The notes under the pieces were generated by a model. It saw only the letters and a list, made by a program, of their open reading frames with translations. It was not told where the DNA came from and searched no databases. A stretch of 64,000 nt of DNA, from assembly GCF_014196495.1 (NCBI RefSeq), contig NZ_JACIDT010000006.1, forward strand, positions 124,001 to 188,000, read 5' to 3'. Shown in pieces: positions 17,235 through 25,315 of this stretch (within the stretch, counting starts at the first letter, position 1; each line of letters opens with the position of its first letter). This stretch comes from Sphingobium jiangsuense. GTDB lineage: Bacteria > Pseudomonadota > Alphaproteobacteria > Sphingomonadales > Sphingomonadaceae. Position numbers and translations under genes: made by a program.

Positions 17235-17726
17235 TCACGGCGGGTTCGGCGAAGCTGCTTCCAGCCGCTCCCGCACTTCCGACTCGTTGGCGGCCTCCAG
17301 CAGCGCTGCCCAATCGTCGGGTGGATTGCCCTTGTCGAGCATCTTGCGGAACACCGCATAGGCGTCTGACTTCGACCCGTAGGTGCGCAGCGTGTTCCCA
17401 TCGTTAACCCACGCGAAGACTATGATCTTCGCGCTCGTGCTGTAGCGGAAGAACAGCCGGAACCGCCCCGCGCCGAACTTTGCGCGGAACCAATGCTTGC
17501 GGTCGTCCCCCAACGTGCCGCCCTGACGATACTCCGCCCGTGTCGGGTCTTGCGGGATGATCTCGAACACGAGCTGGCGAAGCGCCGCCAGCAGCTTTGC
17601 GTTGGCGGACTTGCGCCAGTTTCGCGGGTCTTTAGTCCGTGCGCGCTCGACCGCCGCAGTCAGTTTCTCGATCTGGTCGAGAAATAGCGGGTGCGCAAAC
17701 AATTCCCATTCGTTGACGGCAACCAT
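17235..17726 (-). CDS. yhaV: YhaV family type II toxin
   Basis: 163 residues closely following the YhaV pattern: WELFAHPLF at the start, KLLAALRQLVFEIIP, the RNase core KFGAGRFRLFFRYS, then WVNDGNTLRTYGSKSDAY and GNPPDDW. YhaV is a ribosome-associated RNase toxin of the RelE superfamily, neutralised by PrlF. It follows prlF by 3 bp. Confidence 0.92.
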   Translation of the reverse strand: MVAVNEWELFAHPLFLDQIEKLTAAVERARTKDPRNWRKSANAKLLAALRQLVFEIIPQDPTRAEYRQGGTLGDDRKHWFRAKFGAGRFRLFFRYSTSAKIIVFAWVNDGNTLRTYGSKSDAYAVFRKMLDKGNPPDDWAALLEAANESEVRERLEAASPNPP

Positions 17727-17729
17727 CGT

Positions 17730-18056
17730 TTAAAGCTCGACATCGCCATCGATCGGCGCGTCGAGATCTACGGCGATCCCTTTTGTCAGTCCGATGATCC
17801 GCTCCGCCAGAGCGGGCGACAGGGCGGCCAGCGCCTCGGGCCGGCGTCTGATGTCAGTGGCAAGGAACGCCAGAAAGCTGTCGATCGCTGGATCGTCGTT
17901 TTCGGCATCGGCGCGATGGACCGTGACACCACGTTCATCGACGCGGAAGGCGATGCGGCCACCATAATCGACGCCGAGTGCCTGGCGCACGGACTTTGGG
18001 ACGGTGGTCTGCCCTTTGGCAGTGATGGTGCTGATTTCCTCAAGCAAAGCGGGCAT
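17730..18056 (-). CDS. prlF: PrlF (SohA) antitoxin, AbrB-type
   Basis: 108 residues. An N-terminal SpoVT/AbrB swapped-hairpin domain (STITAKGQTTVPKSVRQALG) binds DNA, and the C-terminal part (LAALSPALAERI) is the toxin-binding region. GGAGG lies at good spacing before the ATG. Transcription probably starts from the TTGACA promoter overlapped by the palindrome at 18083 to 18100, giving autorepression. Confidence 0.92.
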   Translation of the reverse strand: MPALLEEISTITAKGQTTVPKSVRQALGVDYGGRIAFRVDERGVTVHRADAENDDPAIDSFLAFLATDIRRRPEALAALSPALAERIIGLTKGIAVDLDAPIDGDVEL

Positions 18057-18082
18057 GACAAACCTCCAGTTTCAACAAGGAG

Positions 18083-18108
18083 GTAAGGTAATTTCCTTAC
18101 TTTGTCAA
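18083..18108 (-). promoter_or_regulatory. prlF-yhaV promoter and palindromic operator
   Basis: On the minus strand a consensus -35 TTGACA (18103 to 18108) is followed by the inverted repeat GTAAGG-6 bp-CCTTAC (18083 to 18100) covering the expected -10 region and ending just before the RBS. This is the usual layout for antitoxin autorepression. It is predicted, not tested. Confidence 0.6.
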
Positions 18109-18489
18109 GGGTGACATATGACTTGACAGCGGCGAGCCAAGCTAACGGTGCACCCGAAGCCTTGCCACTGGAGAGTGCACTCAGGCGACGCCTATCAAAG
18201 ATCGCCCGCAAGGTAATTGAACCTGCATGGAAGCGAGCCTGCTCGCTGTCTCTCACTACGCGCCGCAGGCGGCGCGGGAGTGGCTAAGGACGCTGTCCTC
18301 GCGCCGGTCAAGGGAAGTGGAACCGTCCGGGGCGGTATCCCCGGCCTTCCGCGGCAAGCCTTGTGCAGGCCGGGTGATCCCCCTCCACCCCGGACGCCCT
18401 TGCCCGTTGCTACCCCGGTCTCGCCGACGGGCAGAAGATCAGGCGCGGCGTTCCGCTTCGCTGACCTTCAGACCCAAAGGATTTGAGAC
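18109..18489 (+). other. GC-rich untranslated region with hairpins upstream of the methyltransferase
   Basis: About 380 bases without a supported gene. Short perfect hairpins include GCGAGC-CT-GCTCGC near 18232 and CGCCGC-A-GGCGGCG near 18262. A TTGACA-like -35 (18123 to 18128) faces the methyltransferase. Small open frames here lack family features. It could be a structured 5' leader. Confidence 0.4.
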
Positions 18490-19161
18490 ATGACAGGCAA
18501 TGCAAAGGCTCCCCGCAATGCGATCTTCAATGCGGATTGCATCGACGTAATGCAGGCTTTAGATACCGGCACGGTGGATTTCATTCTGACCGATCCGCCC
18601 TATGTGACCCGCTACCGGGACCGCCAGGGGCGCAAGGTGGCGAACGACGATAACGGCCGCTGGCTCCGTCCGGCTTTCCACGGGATGCACCGCGTTTTGA
18701 AGGATGGCGGCTTTTGCGTCAGCTTCTACGGCTGGAACAAGGTCGATCTGTTCATGGACGCATGGAAGGCGGCGGGCTTCCGCATCGTCGGCCATCTTGT
18801 GTTCCGCAAGCGCTATGCGTCGTCGGCCCGCTTCCTTCGCTATGAGCATGAGCAAGCCTATTTGCTGGCGAAGGGTAATCCGTCCCGTCCCGCGCGGCCC
18901 ATCCCCGACGTGCTGGACTTCCCCTATACCGGGAACCGGCTGCACCCCACGCAGAAGCCCATTGAGGCGCTGGCGCCCCTGATCGAGGCGTTCACCCAGC
19001 CGGGCGAGCTTGTGCTGGACCCGTTCAGCGGCAGCGGCTCGACACTGGCGGCAGCGCAGCAGCTTGGCCGTGACTGGACCGGCATCGAGCTGGACAACGG
19101 GCACTATCACACCGCCAGCAAGCGCCTTGCCTCGCGGCGGCATCACCGGGCGGCCGCATAG
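18490..19161 (+). CDS. DNA methyltransferase, DPPY / class beta amino-MTase
   Basis: 223 residues. The catalytic DPPY motif (FILTDPPYVTRYRD) precedes the SAM-binding FxGxG-type LDPFSGSGSTLAA, the order of beta-class N6-adenine or N4-cytosine methyltransferases. The TQKP motif before motif I is also typical. No restriction endonuclease is adjacent, so it is an orphan enzyme, probably for protection or regulation of the element. Confidence 0.88.
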   Translation: MTGNAKAPRNAIFNADCIDVMQALDTGTVDFILTDPPYVTRYRDRQGRKVANDDNGRWLRPAFHGMHRVLKDGGFCVSFYGWNKVDLFMDAWKAAGFRIVGHLVFRKRYASSARFLRYEHEQAYLLAKGNPSRPARPIPDVLDFPYTGNRLHPTQKPIEALAPLIEAFTQPGELVLDPFSGSGSTLAAAQQLGRDWTGIELDNGHYHTASKRLASRRHHRAAA

Positions 19162-19253
19162 GTCGCCCCTCTTTTTCCGACACATGCGCCCGCCCATGCG
19201 GCGGGCGCTCACGCAAGGAATCATGTCATGCGCTGGATTACACGTTCGACTAT

Positions 19254-19532
19254 ATGGGCGGCTGTCTGGGCTTGGGAGAAAACGCCGAAGGCATCCTATT
19301 GCGCGCCGACCGCGAGGAAGGTGACAGCCTGCCGATGGAGTTTCGGCTATATGACGCACGCGGCCAGCTTTGCTTTGAAGGGCGGTGCGGCGACATCGAC
19401 GCCGATTGGTGGCACGGCTTCGAACCGCTGATATTCGCCTGGAACAGCCATGCGCGCTGTCGGCGGCTCACCTACCGCCGCGCCGACCCGCGCGCCCAAT
19501 GGCGCTCGTTCGCGCCCTTTCCCCACCGATAG
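19254..19532 (+). CDS. Small hypothetical protein of the element
   Basis: 92 residues, start uncertain; the frame is open a few codons upstream (S-C-H-A-L-D-Y-T-F-D-Y before the ATG). The sequence is rich in aromatic and acidic residues (EFRLYDARGQLCFEG, DADWWHGFEP) and looks like a real fold, but no family is recognised. It is downstream of the methyltransferase. Confidence 0.45.
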   Translation: MGGCLGLGENAEGILLRADREEGDSLPMEFRLYDARGQLCFEGRCGDIDADWWHGFEPLIFAWNSHARCRRLTYRRADPRAQWRSFAPFPHR

Positions 19533-19554
19533 GGCTCCGCAACGCTTCCTGCCA

Positions 19555-19645
19555 CCGCCGCCGGCCCCCTGAACCGGCGGCGGCCGCGCGTCTCGAAGGT
19601 CCGCTCGGCCGCTATACAGGCGCGCTCGCCGGGCGTGCGCCCGGC
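19555..19645. other. Two strong GC hairpins in the gap before the XRE regulator
   Basis: Hairpin 1 (19555 to 19583) pairs CCGCCGCCGG with CCGGCGGCGG; hairpin 2 (19628 to 19645) pairs GCCGGGCG with CGCCCGGC around TG. They separate two convergent transcripts and probably act as terminators, although no U-tract is present. Confidence 0.5.
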
Positions 19646-19672
19646 TCGCCATCTGAAACAACGCATAAATGG

Positions 19673-19900
19673 CTAGTCGGTCTGATCGCTCGTTACCTCG
19701 GCGACAAGATCGGCTGGCGTAACGTCAAGAGCCGAGGCCAGGTGAAACAGCGTGACCACTGTCGGGTTACGTCGGCCCCTTTCAAGATCACTTACATATT
19801 GCTGGGTAAAGCCGGACGTTTCGGCAAAGCGCTCTTGAGTGAAGCCCTTTTCCTTTCTTAATCGGGCGAAGTTCATCCCTACAAGGTAGCGCATATCCAT
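19673..19900 (-). CDS. XRE family HTH regulator
   Basis: 75 residues, almost entirely one Cro/CI-type helix-turn-helix: LRKEKGFTQERFAE then GFTQQYVSDLERGRRNP, the recognition helix and the conserved scaffold turn. It is divergent from the rest of the element (next start at 20057), so it is well placed to control recombinase/excision or transfer genes. Confidence 0.88.
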   Translation of the reverse strand: MDMRYLVGMNFARLRKEKGFTQERFAETSGFTQQYVSDLERGRRNPTVVTLFHLASALDVTPADLVAEVTSDQTD

Positions 19901-20056
19901 GTGCGCGAGACTGGACGATACATCCTATCCGGTTTATCCCATATAAGTTGTATTGAGCTTCGCTGTTGCGGAGTATGCGCGCAACTATGCCCTGCACGCG
20001 CGTAGAATCGCCTTCGTTTCAGTTTAAAAGGGTTAACGGGGCTGGAGACTGAGGAC

Positions 20057-20332
20057 ATGATGAGCGGCAAGCATTTCGAGGATCGCGCGCCCGACCCGCC
20101 GCAGCTCACTGTCTATGATGAGGAACATCTGGCGGATTATCTACGGCTGCTCGACGCCGACGACGACGGCACCGACTGGCGCGATATTGCGGTGCGTATT
20201 TTCGGCATCGATCCCGCCGCCGAGCCCGAGCGGGCACAGGAAATGCACGCGAGCCATCTGGCCCGAGCACGCTGGATGACCGAAGTCGGCTATGCCTGGC
20301 TGCTCGGGCCGCTCGCCACGAAACAGCGTTAA
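20057..20332 (+). CDS. Small conserved protein with acidic N-terminus, possible DNA-binding partner of the DUF2285 gene
   Basis: 91 residues (MMSGKHFEDRAPDPPQLTVY ... HLARARWMTEVGYAWLL). The helical C-terminal half resembles small proteins usually found just before DUF2285 genes in proteobacterial ICEs. A good RBS (GGAGACTGAGGAC) precedes it. Function unknown. The same frame stays open for about 45 codons past the stop, which may mark an eroded longer gene. Confidence 0.6.
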   Translation: MMSGKHFEDRAPDPPQLTVYDEEHLADYLRLLDADDDGTDWRDIAVRIFGIDPAAEPERAQEMHASHLARARWMTEVGYAWLLGPLATKQR

Positions 20333-20478
20333 CAACTTGGCCTGACAGGATTTTTTGTTCAGAATCGCCGTGCAACACTCGCATGGTTCGGCGCGGCCTT
20401 CGCGCTGTCGGATGACCTGCCGCCTGCCGATCCTGAGTATCCAGAGTCCGCGCAAAAAGCGCAGCGGGGAGGATGCTC

Positions 20479-21256
20479 ATGCCGACGCCACCACCACGCC
20501 CCCGGCGTGCCGGTCAGAAGCCGGACGCGCTCGGCAGGGCCGAATTCGCCGCCGCCTTCCTGCGGCGCAATCGCCGCTATCGCGCCGATCACGACAGCAT
20601 GGTCCACCGCATAGCGGATGGCGCGGCAAGCAAGGACGCTGCCTCGGCGGCGCTCGCGCGCCGATGGGGGTTGTCTTTTCGCCTGTATCCCGGATGACCT
20701 GCCGGACACCGTGATCTGGCGGCCAGAGCTGACCGCCATCACCGTGATCCTCGATGCCGTTCCCGAGAGTTTTGCCGGCGCGGTGGTCGATCCGCTGGCG
20801 CTCGGCACACTGCTCGCCGACCAGGCCGGACTTGACGGCCGCCATGTCGTTGTCGCGGATGCTGCCGGCGGGCACCGGCTATGGCTGCGTGATCCGACGC
20901 CCGGTCGGCCGCTCGCCGCGATCATCCCGCTGGACAAGGATTTCGTTACTCGCATCGCCAGCTTGCAGCGCTTCCACCGTCGCCTGTTCGGCAAAGCCGC
21001 CGGTCCCCTGCCACGCGGCTGGCCGCTCACCGCCTATCGGCGGACGCGGCTCGAACTGATGCTACGCGCGCTCGATTTGCGCCTCGGCGGCGCCACCTAC
21101 CGCGACATCGCCATTGCGCTCGGCAAGGACGAAGCCGCCCATCTGTCCGCGACCGAATGGAAGACGTCGGGCGTCCGTTCCTGCGTCTATCGCCTGGTCC
21201 GCGATGCCCACACCATGATGAACGGCGACTATCGCAAGCTGCTGCGTATCCGCTGA
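20479..21256 (+). pseudogene. DUF2285 family regulator, single-base frameshift
   Basis: The N-terminal part (LRRNRRYRADHD ... ALARRWGLSF) is in one frame and the DUF2285 body (VIWRPELTAITVILD ... TYRDIAIALGKDE) is in the next. Removing one T from the run at 20676 to 20679 joins them into one protein of about 258 residues. DUF2285 proteins are HTH regulators of element genes. Either the gene is broken or the T-run is a sequencing error. ATG 20479 is preferred over 20473 because GGGAGG lies 6 bp before it. Confidence 0.75.
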
Positions 21257-21386
21257 CCGCACTGGCCTCGCAACCCGTTTGCGAAGGGTGGGCACATCGG
21301 TGCGGTTACGAATCTTCATACTCCACCGGGGCGTCGATACTTCGCCAATTTCGCCTCCTGCCGACACGAACCGCAGGAGCCGATCC

Positions 21387-21653
21387 TTGACCAATTCGCC
21401 CGCCAACCTGCCACCGCGCTTCCTGCGGACGCCCGAGGCGGCGCGTTTCCTCGGTCTGTCCGGCCGCACGCTGGAGAAGCACCGCTATTTCGGCACCGGC
21501 CCTGCCTATCGGCGCATCGGCGGCCGGGTGGTCTATTCGGTGGACGACCTGCGTGCCTGGGCCGATCTCGGCACCAAATATTCGACCTCCGATCCGGGCC
21601 AGGACGATCTCATGCCCCGCCGGGATTCGAGCATCGTGCAGAGCCGCCGATGA
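21387..21653 (+). CDS. AlpA/excisionase-like helix-turn-helix protein
   Basis: 88 residues from a TTG start with AGGAG 8 bp upstream. It has the MerR/excisionase-type winged HTH pattern: FLRTPEAARFLGLSGRTLEKHRYFGTGPAYRRIGGR is the core (positions about 10 to 50). Such proteins steer integrases or regulate RepA. The stop overlaps the repA start (ATGA at 21650). Confidence 0.8.
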   Translation: MTNSPANLPPRFLRTPEAARFLGLSGRTLEKHRYFGTGPAYRRIGGRVVYSVDDLRAWADLGTKYSTSDPGQDDLMPRRDSSIVQSRR

Positions 21654-22534
21654 CGCCGCGCGCCGCTTCTCCTTCCGGCGAACGCGCCCAGCTTGCGCTG
21701 TTCCCCTCGCTCGGCGGCGACATAGCCCCGCGCGATGCCCAGGACCTTATGTCCTGGCCGTTTTTCAGCCTCGCCAAGCGCAGGCGGGTAACGCCGATCG
21801 ACTTCCGCATGGGAAGCACATGGATTTCGGTCGAGGCCGTGCCCGAGCATGGCATGGCGACCATCTGGGACGCCGACGTGCTGATATGGGCGGCAAGCCA
21901 GATCGTCGCCGCACGCGACGCGGGCCTGCCCACCTCACGGCTGATGGCGGCGACACCGCATCAAATCCTGACCTTCACCGGGCGCGGCACCGGCAAGGAT
22001 CACTATGATCGCCTGAAAGCGGCGCTCGACCGCCTGCAATCCACCACTGTCGCCACGTCGATCCGCCAGCAGCACCAGCGCCGTCGCCATCGCTTCTCCT
22101 GGATCAACGAGTGGCAGGAGCGGCTCGACGGCAATGGTCGCCCGCTCGGGCTGGAACTGATCCTGCCTGACTGGTTCTATGCCGGGGTGGTCGATCACAC
22201 GTTCGTCCTGACGATCGACCGCGCCTATTTCGATCTCACCGGCGGGCTCGAACGCTGGCTCTACCGGATCGTGCGCAAGCATGGCGGCCGCCAGACCGGA
22301 GGCTGGTCCTTCGATTTCTCCCATCTGCATCTCAAGTCGGGCGTGCTGTCGCCGCTCAAGCAATTCGCGTTCGAGCTGCGTGGCATCGTCCAGCGCCAAC
22401 CCCTGCCAGGATACACATTGGCGATCGACCGCGCCCTTGGCCGGGAGCGGCTGACCTTCGCGCCGGTTCCTGCCGATCCCTTCGAGGCGGCGGCGCGGCG
22501 CATGGGCATCCGGCTTGTGGATAACCGGCCATGA
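21650..22534 (+). CDS. repA: Replication initiator protein A (RPA family)
   Basis: 294 residues with the RPA fold: DLMSWPFFSLAKRRR at the N-terminus, DADVLIW, TGRGTGKDHYDRLKAALDRL and RLYRIVRKHGG-like (LYRIVRKHGGRQ) winged-helix signatures. RPA initiators bind iterons. Directly downstream are three iteron-like repeats and two DnaA boxes. In an ICE this would support replication of the excised circle and so stabilise it. Confidence 0.85.
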   Translation: MTPRAASPSGERAQLALFPSLGGDIAPRDAQDLMSWPFFSLAKRRRVTPIDFRMGSTWISVEAVPEHGMATIWDADVLIWAASQIVAARDAGLPTSRLMAATPHQILTFTGRGTGKDHYDRLKAALDRLQSTTVATSIRQQHQRRRHRFSWINEWQERLDGNGRPLGLELILPDWFYAGVVDHTFVLTIDRAYFDLTGGLERWLYRIVRKHGGRQTGGWSFDFSHLHLKSGVLSPLKQFAFELRGIVQRQPLPGYTLAIDRALGRERLTFAPVPADPFEAAARRMGIRLVDNRP

Positions 22535-22712
22535 GACTCGGCCTATTGAAAACCGCCGGACTCGGCCGATTAAAAACCGCTGACTCGGCCTATAAAAAAC
22601 CGGAGTGGCTCGCAAACCCGCAGAAATCCTCGCGGAATCGGCCCCCTTCTAACTATGCTAATAGAATAGAATCCTTCGGATTCTTGCTAACGCGGATTCG
22701 CGTTGTGGATAG
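22516..22712. other. Probable origin of replication (oriV) of the element
   Basis: A perfect DnaA box (TTATCCACA on the minus strand, 22516 to 22524) lies at the end of repA, then three iterons (22535 to about 22605), an AT-rich stretch with the hairpin GAATCC-TTC-GGATTC near 22668 to 22682, and a second DnaA box with one mismatch (CTATCCACA, minus strand, 22704 to 22712). DnaA boxes, iterons, an AT-rich stretch and an adjacent initiator are the hallmarks of iteron origins. Confidence 0.7.
22535..22605 (+). repeat. Three tandem 23-24 bp iterons
   Basis: Copies begin at 22535, 22559 and 22582, each GACTCGGCC(T/G)AT followed by an A-rich run and ACCG. The spacing of 24 and 23 bp is about two helical turns, as expected for initiator-binding iterons. 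Confidence 0.85.
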
Positions 22713-22718
22713 CCGGCG

Positions 22719-23867
22719 ATGATCGCCGTCCAGCACTTCGGCAGCATCTCGGGCGGCAAGGACAGCCAGGCCGTCCTTTGCCGGATGGTCGAGCGGATCG
22801 AGCGCAAGGGGCTGGCAGCGTTCTGCAACCGAGCGCCGCGCTTCCTCTCGGCCGACAACGGCCACGAAAACCCGATCACGCTCGATCACATCGCTTATCT
22901 CGACGATTGGCTGCGGCAGCGCGTCGGCCTGCACATCGAAATCGTATCGGCGAACGACGTGCCGGGCCTCACCGATGCGGCCGCCTTTGCCCGCAAGCGC
23001 GAGATGCTCCGCGAGGAATGGACGAAGGAGAAACGGCGGACGCGCCATAAGGGCGCGTGCAACCAGCGCCGGGCGGCATGGCAGGCAGGCACGATCACCA
23101 GGGCCGAGTGGATCGCCCGATGCGATTGCCCCGTGCTGGTATCGCCGCCGGTCCCCGATCCTCTGATCGAGCGCGCGCTCGCGCTGCTGCATCCCACCGG
23201 CATCCCGTTCCTCGACATGGCGACGCTCCACGGTCGGTTTCCCGGCACGAAGACGCGCTTCTGCACCGACGAAACCAAACTCATCCCGATGATGCACCGC
23301 AAGCGTCCGCTGCTCGACGCGGGTGTGTCGATCATCGACTGGATCGGCGAGCGGGCCGACGAAAGCCCGGCGCGGGCGAAGAAACCGCCGGTCCAGTCCA
23401 AGCGGCAGCCGACCGGCGCGCGGCATGTGCTCTATCGCCCCATCTTCCGCTGGTCGGCCGCCGACGCATTCGCCATCTCCGAGCGCCACGGCCTCAAGCA
23501 TAACCCGCTCTACACGATGGGGATGAGCCGGGTCGGCTGCTCGACCTGCATCATGGTCAAAAAACGCGAGCTACGCGCCTGGGCCATGCGCTTTCCGGCC
23601 GAGGTGGGCCGCGTGCGGGAGTGGGAACGGCTGGTCAGCCTCGTTTCGCGTCGCACCGCGGCAACCGGAACGCCGGCATCCCTTCTGCCCGCACCGACAG
23701 TCCCCGGCGATCCCGACGATCATGGCCGGGCAACCATCGACAGGGCGATCGACTGGGCGCGAACCGGCAGAGGCGGCCGCAACTACGACCTGTTCATTGA
23801 GCTGGAGCAGCGCGAGGCCGACGAGAACGGCCTGCTTTGCGACAGCGAATACGGGCTTTGCGAATGA
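22719..23867 (+). CDS. PP-loop ATPase / PAPS-reductase family protein
   Basis: 382 residues. The PP-loop motif SGGKDSQAVL (residues 10 to 19) defines the adenine-nucleotide alpha-hydrolase fold of PAPS reductases and thiolation enzymes. Cysteines cluster in CNQRRAAW, CDCPV, TRFCTDET and GCSTCIM, compatible with an Fe-S or zinc site. No cys operon surrounds it; it is coupled by ATGA to a cytosine methyltransferase. That setting fits nucleic-acid or nucleotide modification (compare DndC) better than sulfate assimilation, but the substrate is unknown. Confidence 0.8.
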   Translation: MIAVQHFGSISGGKDSQAVLCRMVERIERKGLAAFCNRAPRFLSADNGHENPITLDHIAYLDDWLRQRVGLHIEIVSANDVPGLTDAAAFARKREMLREEWTKEKRRTRHKGACNQRRAAWQAGTITRAEWIARCDCPVLVSPPVPDPLIERALALLHPTGIPFLDMATLHGRFPGTKTRFCTDETKLIPMMHRKRPLLDAGVSIIDWIGERADESPARAKKPPVQSKRQPTGARHVLYRPIFRWSAADAFAISERHGLKHNPLYTMGMSRVGCSTCIMVKKRELRAWAMRFPAEVGRVREWERLVSLVSRRTAATGTPASLLPAPTVPGDPDDHGRATIDRAIDWARTGRGGRNYDLFIELEQREADENGLLCDSEYGLCE

Positions 23868-25315
23868 TGCGCGCGCTCGACCTGTTCAGCGCGGCGGCGG
23901 GTGGCTGGTCGCTCGGCCTGCATCGCGCCGGTTTCGTCACCGTGGCCGCCTGCGAGATCATCGAATGGCGCCGCATCCTCTACGCGGAGAACAATCCCCA
24001 TGTCCGCCTCTACGCCGACGTGCGTGACCTCACGGCAGCTCGACTTCTTTCAGACCTCGGGATGCTCCCCGACATCATCGTCGGATCGCCGCCCTGCCAG
24101 GACATCTCCAGCGCCAACACCAAAGGCAAGGGGATCGACGGCGAGCGGTCGGGCCTCTACCTCGAAGCCATCCGCCTTGTCGGAGATTGCCGCCCTCGCT
24201 GGTTCGCTTTTGAGAACAGCGCTAATCTGCGAACTCGCGGCGCGGACCGGCTGCTCGATGCGCTGGAAACGCTCGGCTACGCCTGCGAACCGTGCGTGGT
24301 GGGTGCTGGCGACGTCGGCGCCAACCATGTCCGCAAGCGCTCATGGCTCATCGGTTACGACCCCGAACAGCTTGCCGACGCCGGTATCCAACTCGGGGAT
24401 GAGGCTCGAAGGCGGCTCGGGAGCGCGCCGGAAGATGGAAGCGTCGGGCCTGTTCGCGTTCTTCCGAGATCCGAAACTGCCCACGCCGCGCACCAGCGAC
24501 GCCGCGCACGGCCCGGAAATGTGCAAGGTTCATGGAGAGAAGCGCACGGGCATGAACCTGCCGACGATGTTGCACCCGGCGGCACTGAACAGACTGCCGA
24601 CCCCGATGGCATCGGACGGGATGACGGACGGTGCGGGCGGCGGGGCGGGATCGACATATCCGCTACGGACGATCCTGGCGACGCCCCGCAAGTCGGACGC
24701 GGATCGGGGCGGTCGGGGCGATGTCCTGAGCCAGTTGCAGGGTCACGCCAGCCGTCATGCGGGGATGATGCCGACGCCGGTGAAGCCGAACGGCGGCCGT
24801 CGATTGAGCGCCCAGGAGATCGAGACGGGGCGCCGGACGAATGGCGCAAAGGCGCAGATCGATACGCCGAATCTGCTGCGCCACGCGGCGGAAATCCTGC
24901 CGACCCCGACGAAGCGCGACAGCCGGATGGACGGCTGGAGTCCGGCCTACGACCGGAGGAAATCGCCGACGATGGACGCGGTGATGGACGGGGCAATGAC
25001 CGACCGGGCGCCGGACAAATGGGCGGGCGCGAGGGCGCTGGCGGCGATGCTGCGGAACCATGGGCTGACTGGAACGGCGGCCTTGCCCATCACCTATGGC
25101 TGGATGATGGGCTTTCCGCCTGGGTGGCTGACACGCGCATTGCGATCGGCGGTCCACGCGGGACATCTGCGGCCAGCCTGATCGTCGAAGCCTTCGGCGA
25201 CGCTGTTCTTCCGCAAGTCCCCGAAGCCATCGGCCGCGCGATCCTGCGCACCGAAGCCGCGCTCGACCTCGTGTTCGGGCGAACATCCATCGACATTCCA
25301 GGAGAGGAACGATGA
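23864..25315 (+). CDS. C5 cytosine DNA methyltransferase (Dcm-like)
   Basis: 483 residues from the ATG overlapping the upstream stop. Motif I is LDLFSAAAGGWSLGL, motif IV is GSPPCQDIS with catalytic Cys, motif VI ENSANL and motif VIII-like NHVRKRSWLIG. Motif X is near the C-terminus (EAFGDAVLPQVPEAIGRAI). Between about residues 190 and 420 is a low-complexity Asp/Gly/Arg stretch where another frame carries LPTP repeats (see findings). It is probably a protective orphan enzyme of the element. Confidence 0.85.
   Translation: MMRALDLFSAAAGGWSLGLHRAGFVTVAACEIIEWRRILYAENNPHVRLYADVRDLTAARLLSDLGMLPDIIVGSPPCQDISSANTKGKGIDGERSGLYLEAIRLVGDCRPRWFAFENSANLRTRGADRLLDALETLGYACEPCVVGAGDVGANHVRKRSWLIGYDPEQLADAGIQLGDEARRRLGSAPEDGSVGPVRVLPRSETAHAAHQRRRARPGNVQGSWREAHGHEPADDVAPGGTEQTADPDGIGRDDGRCGRRGGIDISATDDPGDAPQVGRGSGRSGRCPEPVAGSRQPSCGDDADAGEAERRPSIERPGDRDGAPDEWRKGADRYAESAAPRGGNPADPDEARQPDGRLESGLRPEEIADDGRGDGRGNDRPGAGQMGGREGAGGDAAEPWADWNGGLAHHLWLDDGLSAWVADTRIAIGGPRGTSAASLIVEAFGDAVLPQVPEAIGRAILRTEAALDLVFGRTSIDIPGEER

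Noticed and set aside
18217..18493. Small frames of 88 to 89 codons in the leader before the methyltransferase
   Set aside because: Pro/Arg-rich composition typical of out-of-frame GC-rich DNA, with no RBS or family pattern.
19555..19645. CRISPR-like repeats
   Set aside because: The GC-rich hairpins are two different inverted repeats, not a regularly spaced direct-repeat array. No CRISPR array or cas gene was seen anywhere in the window.
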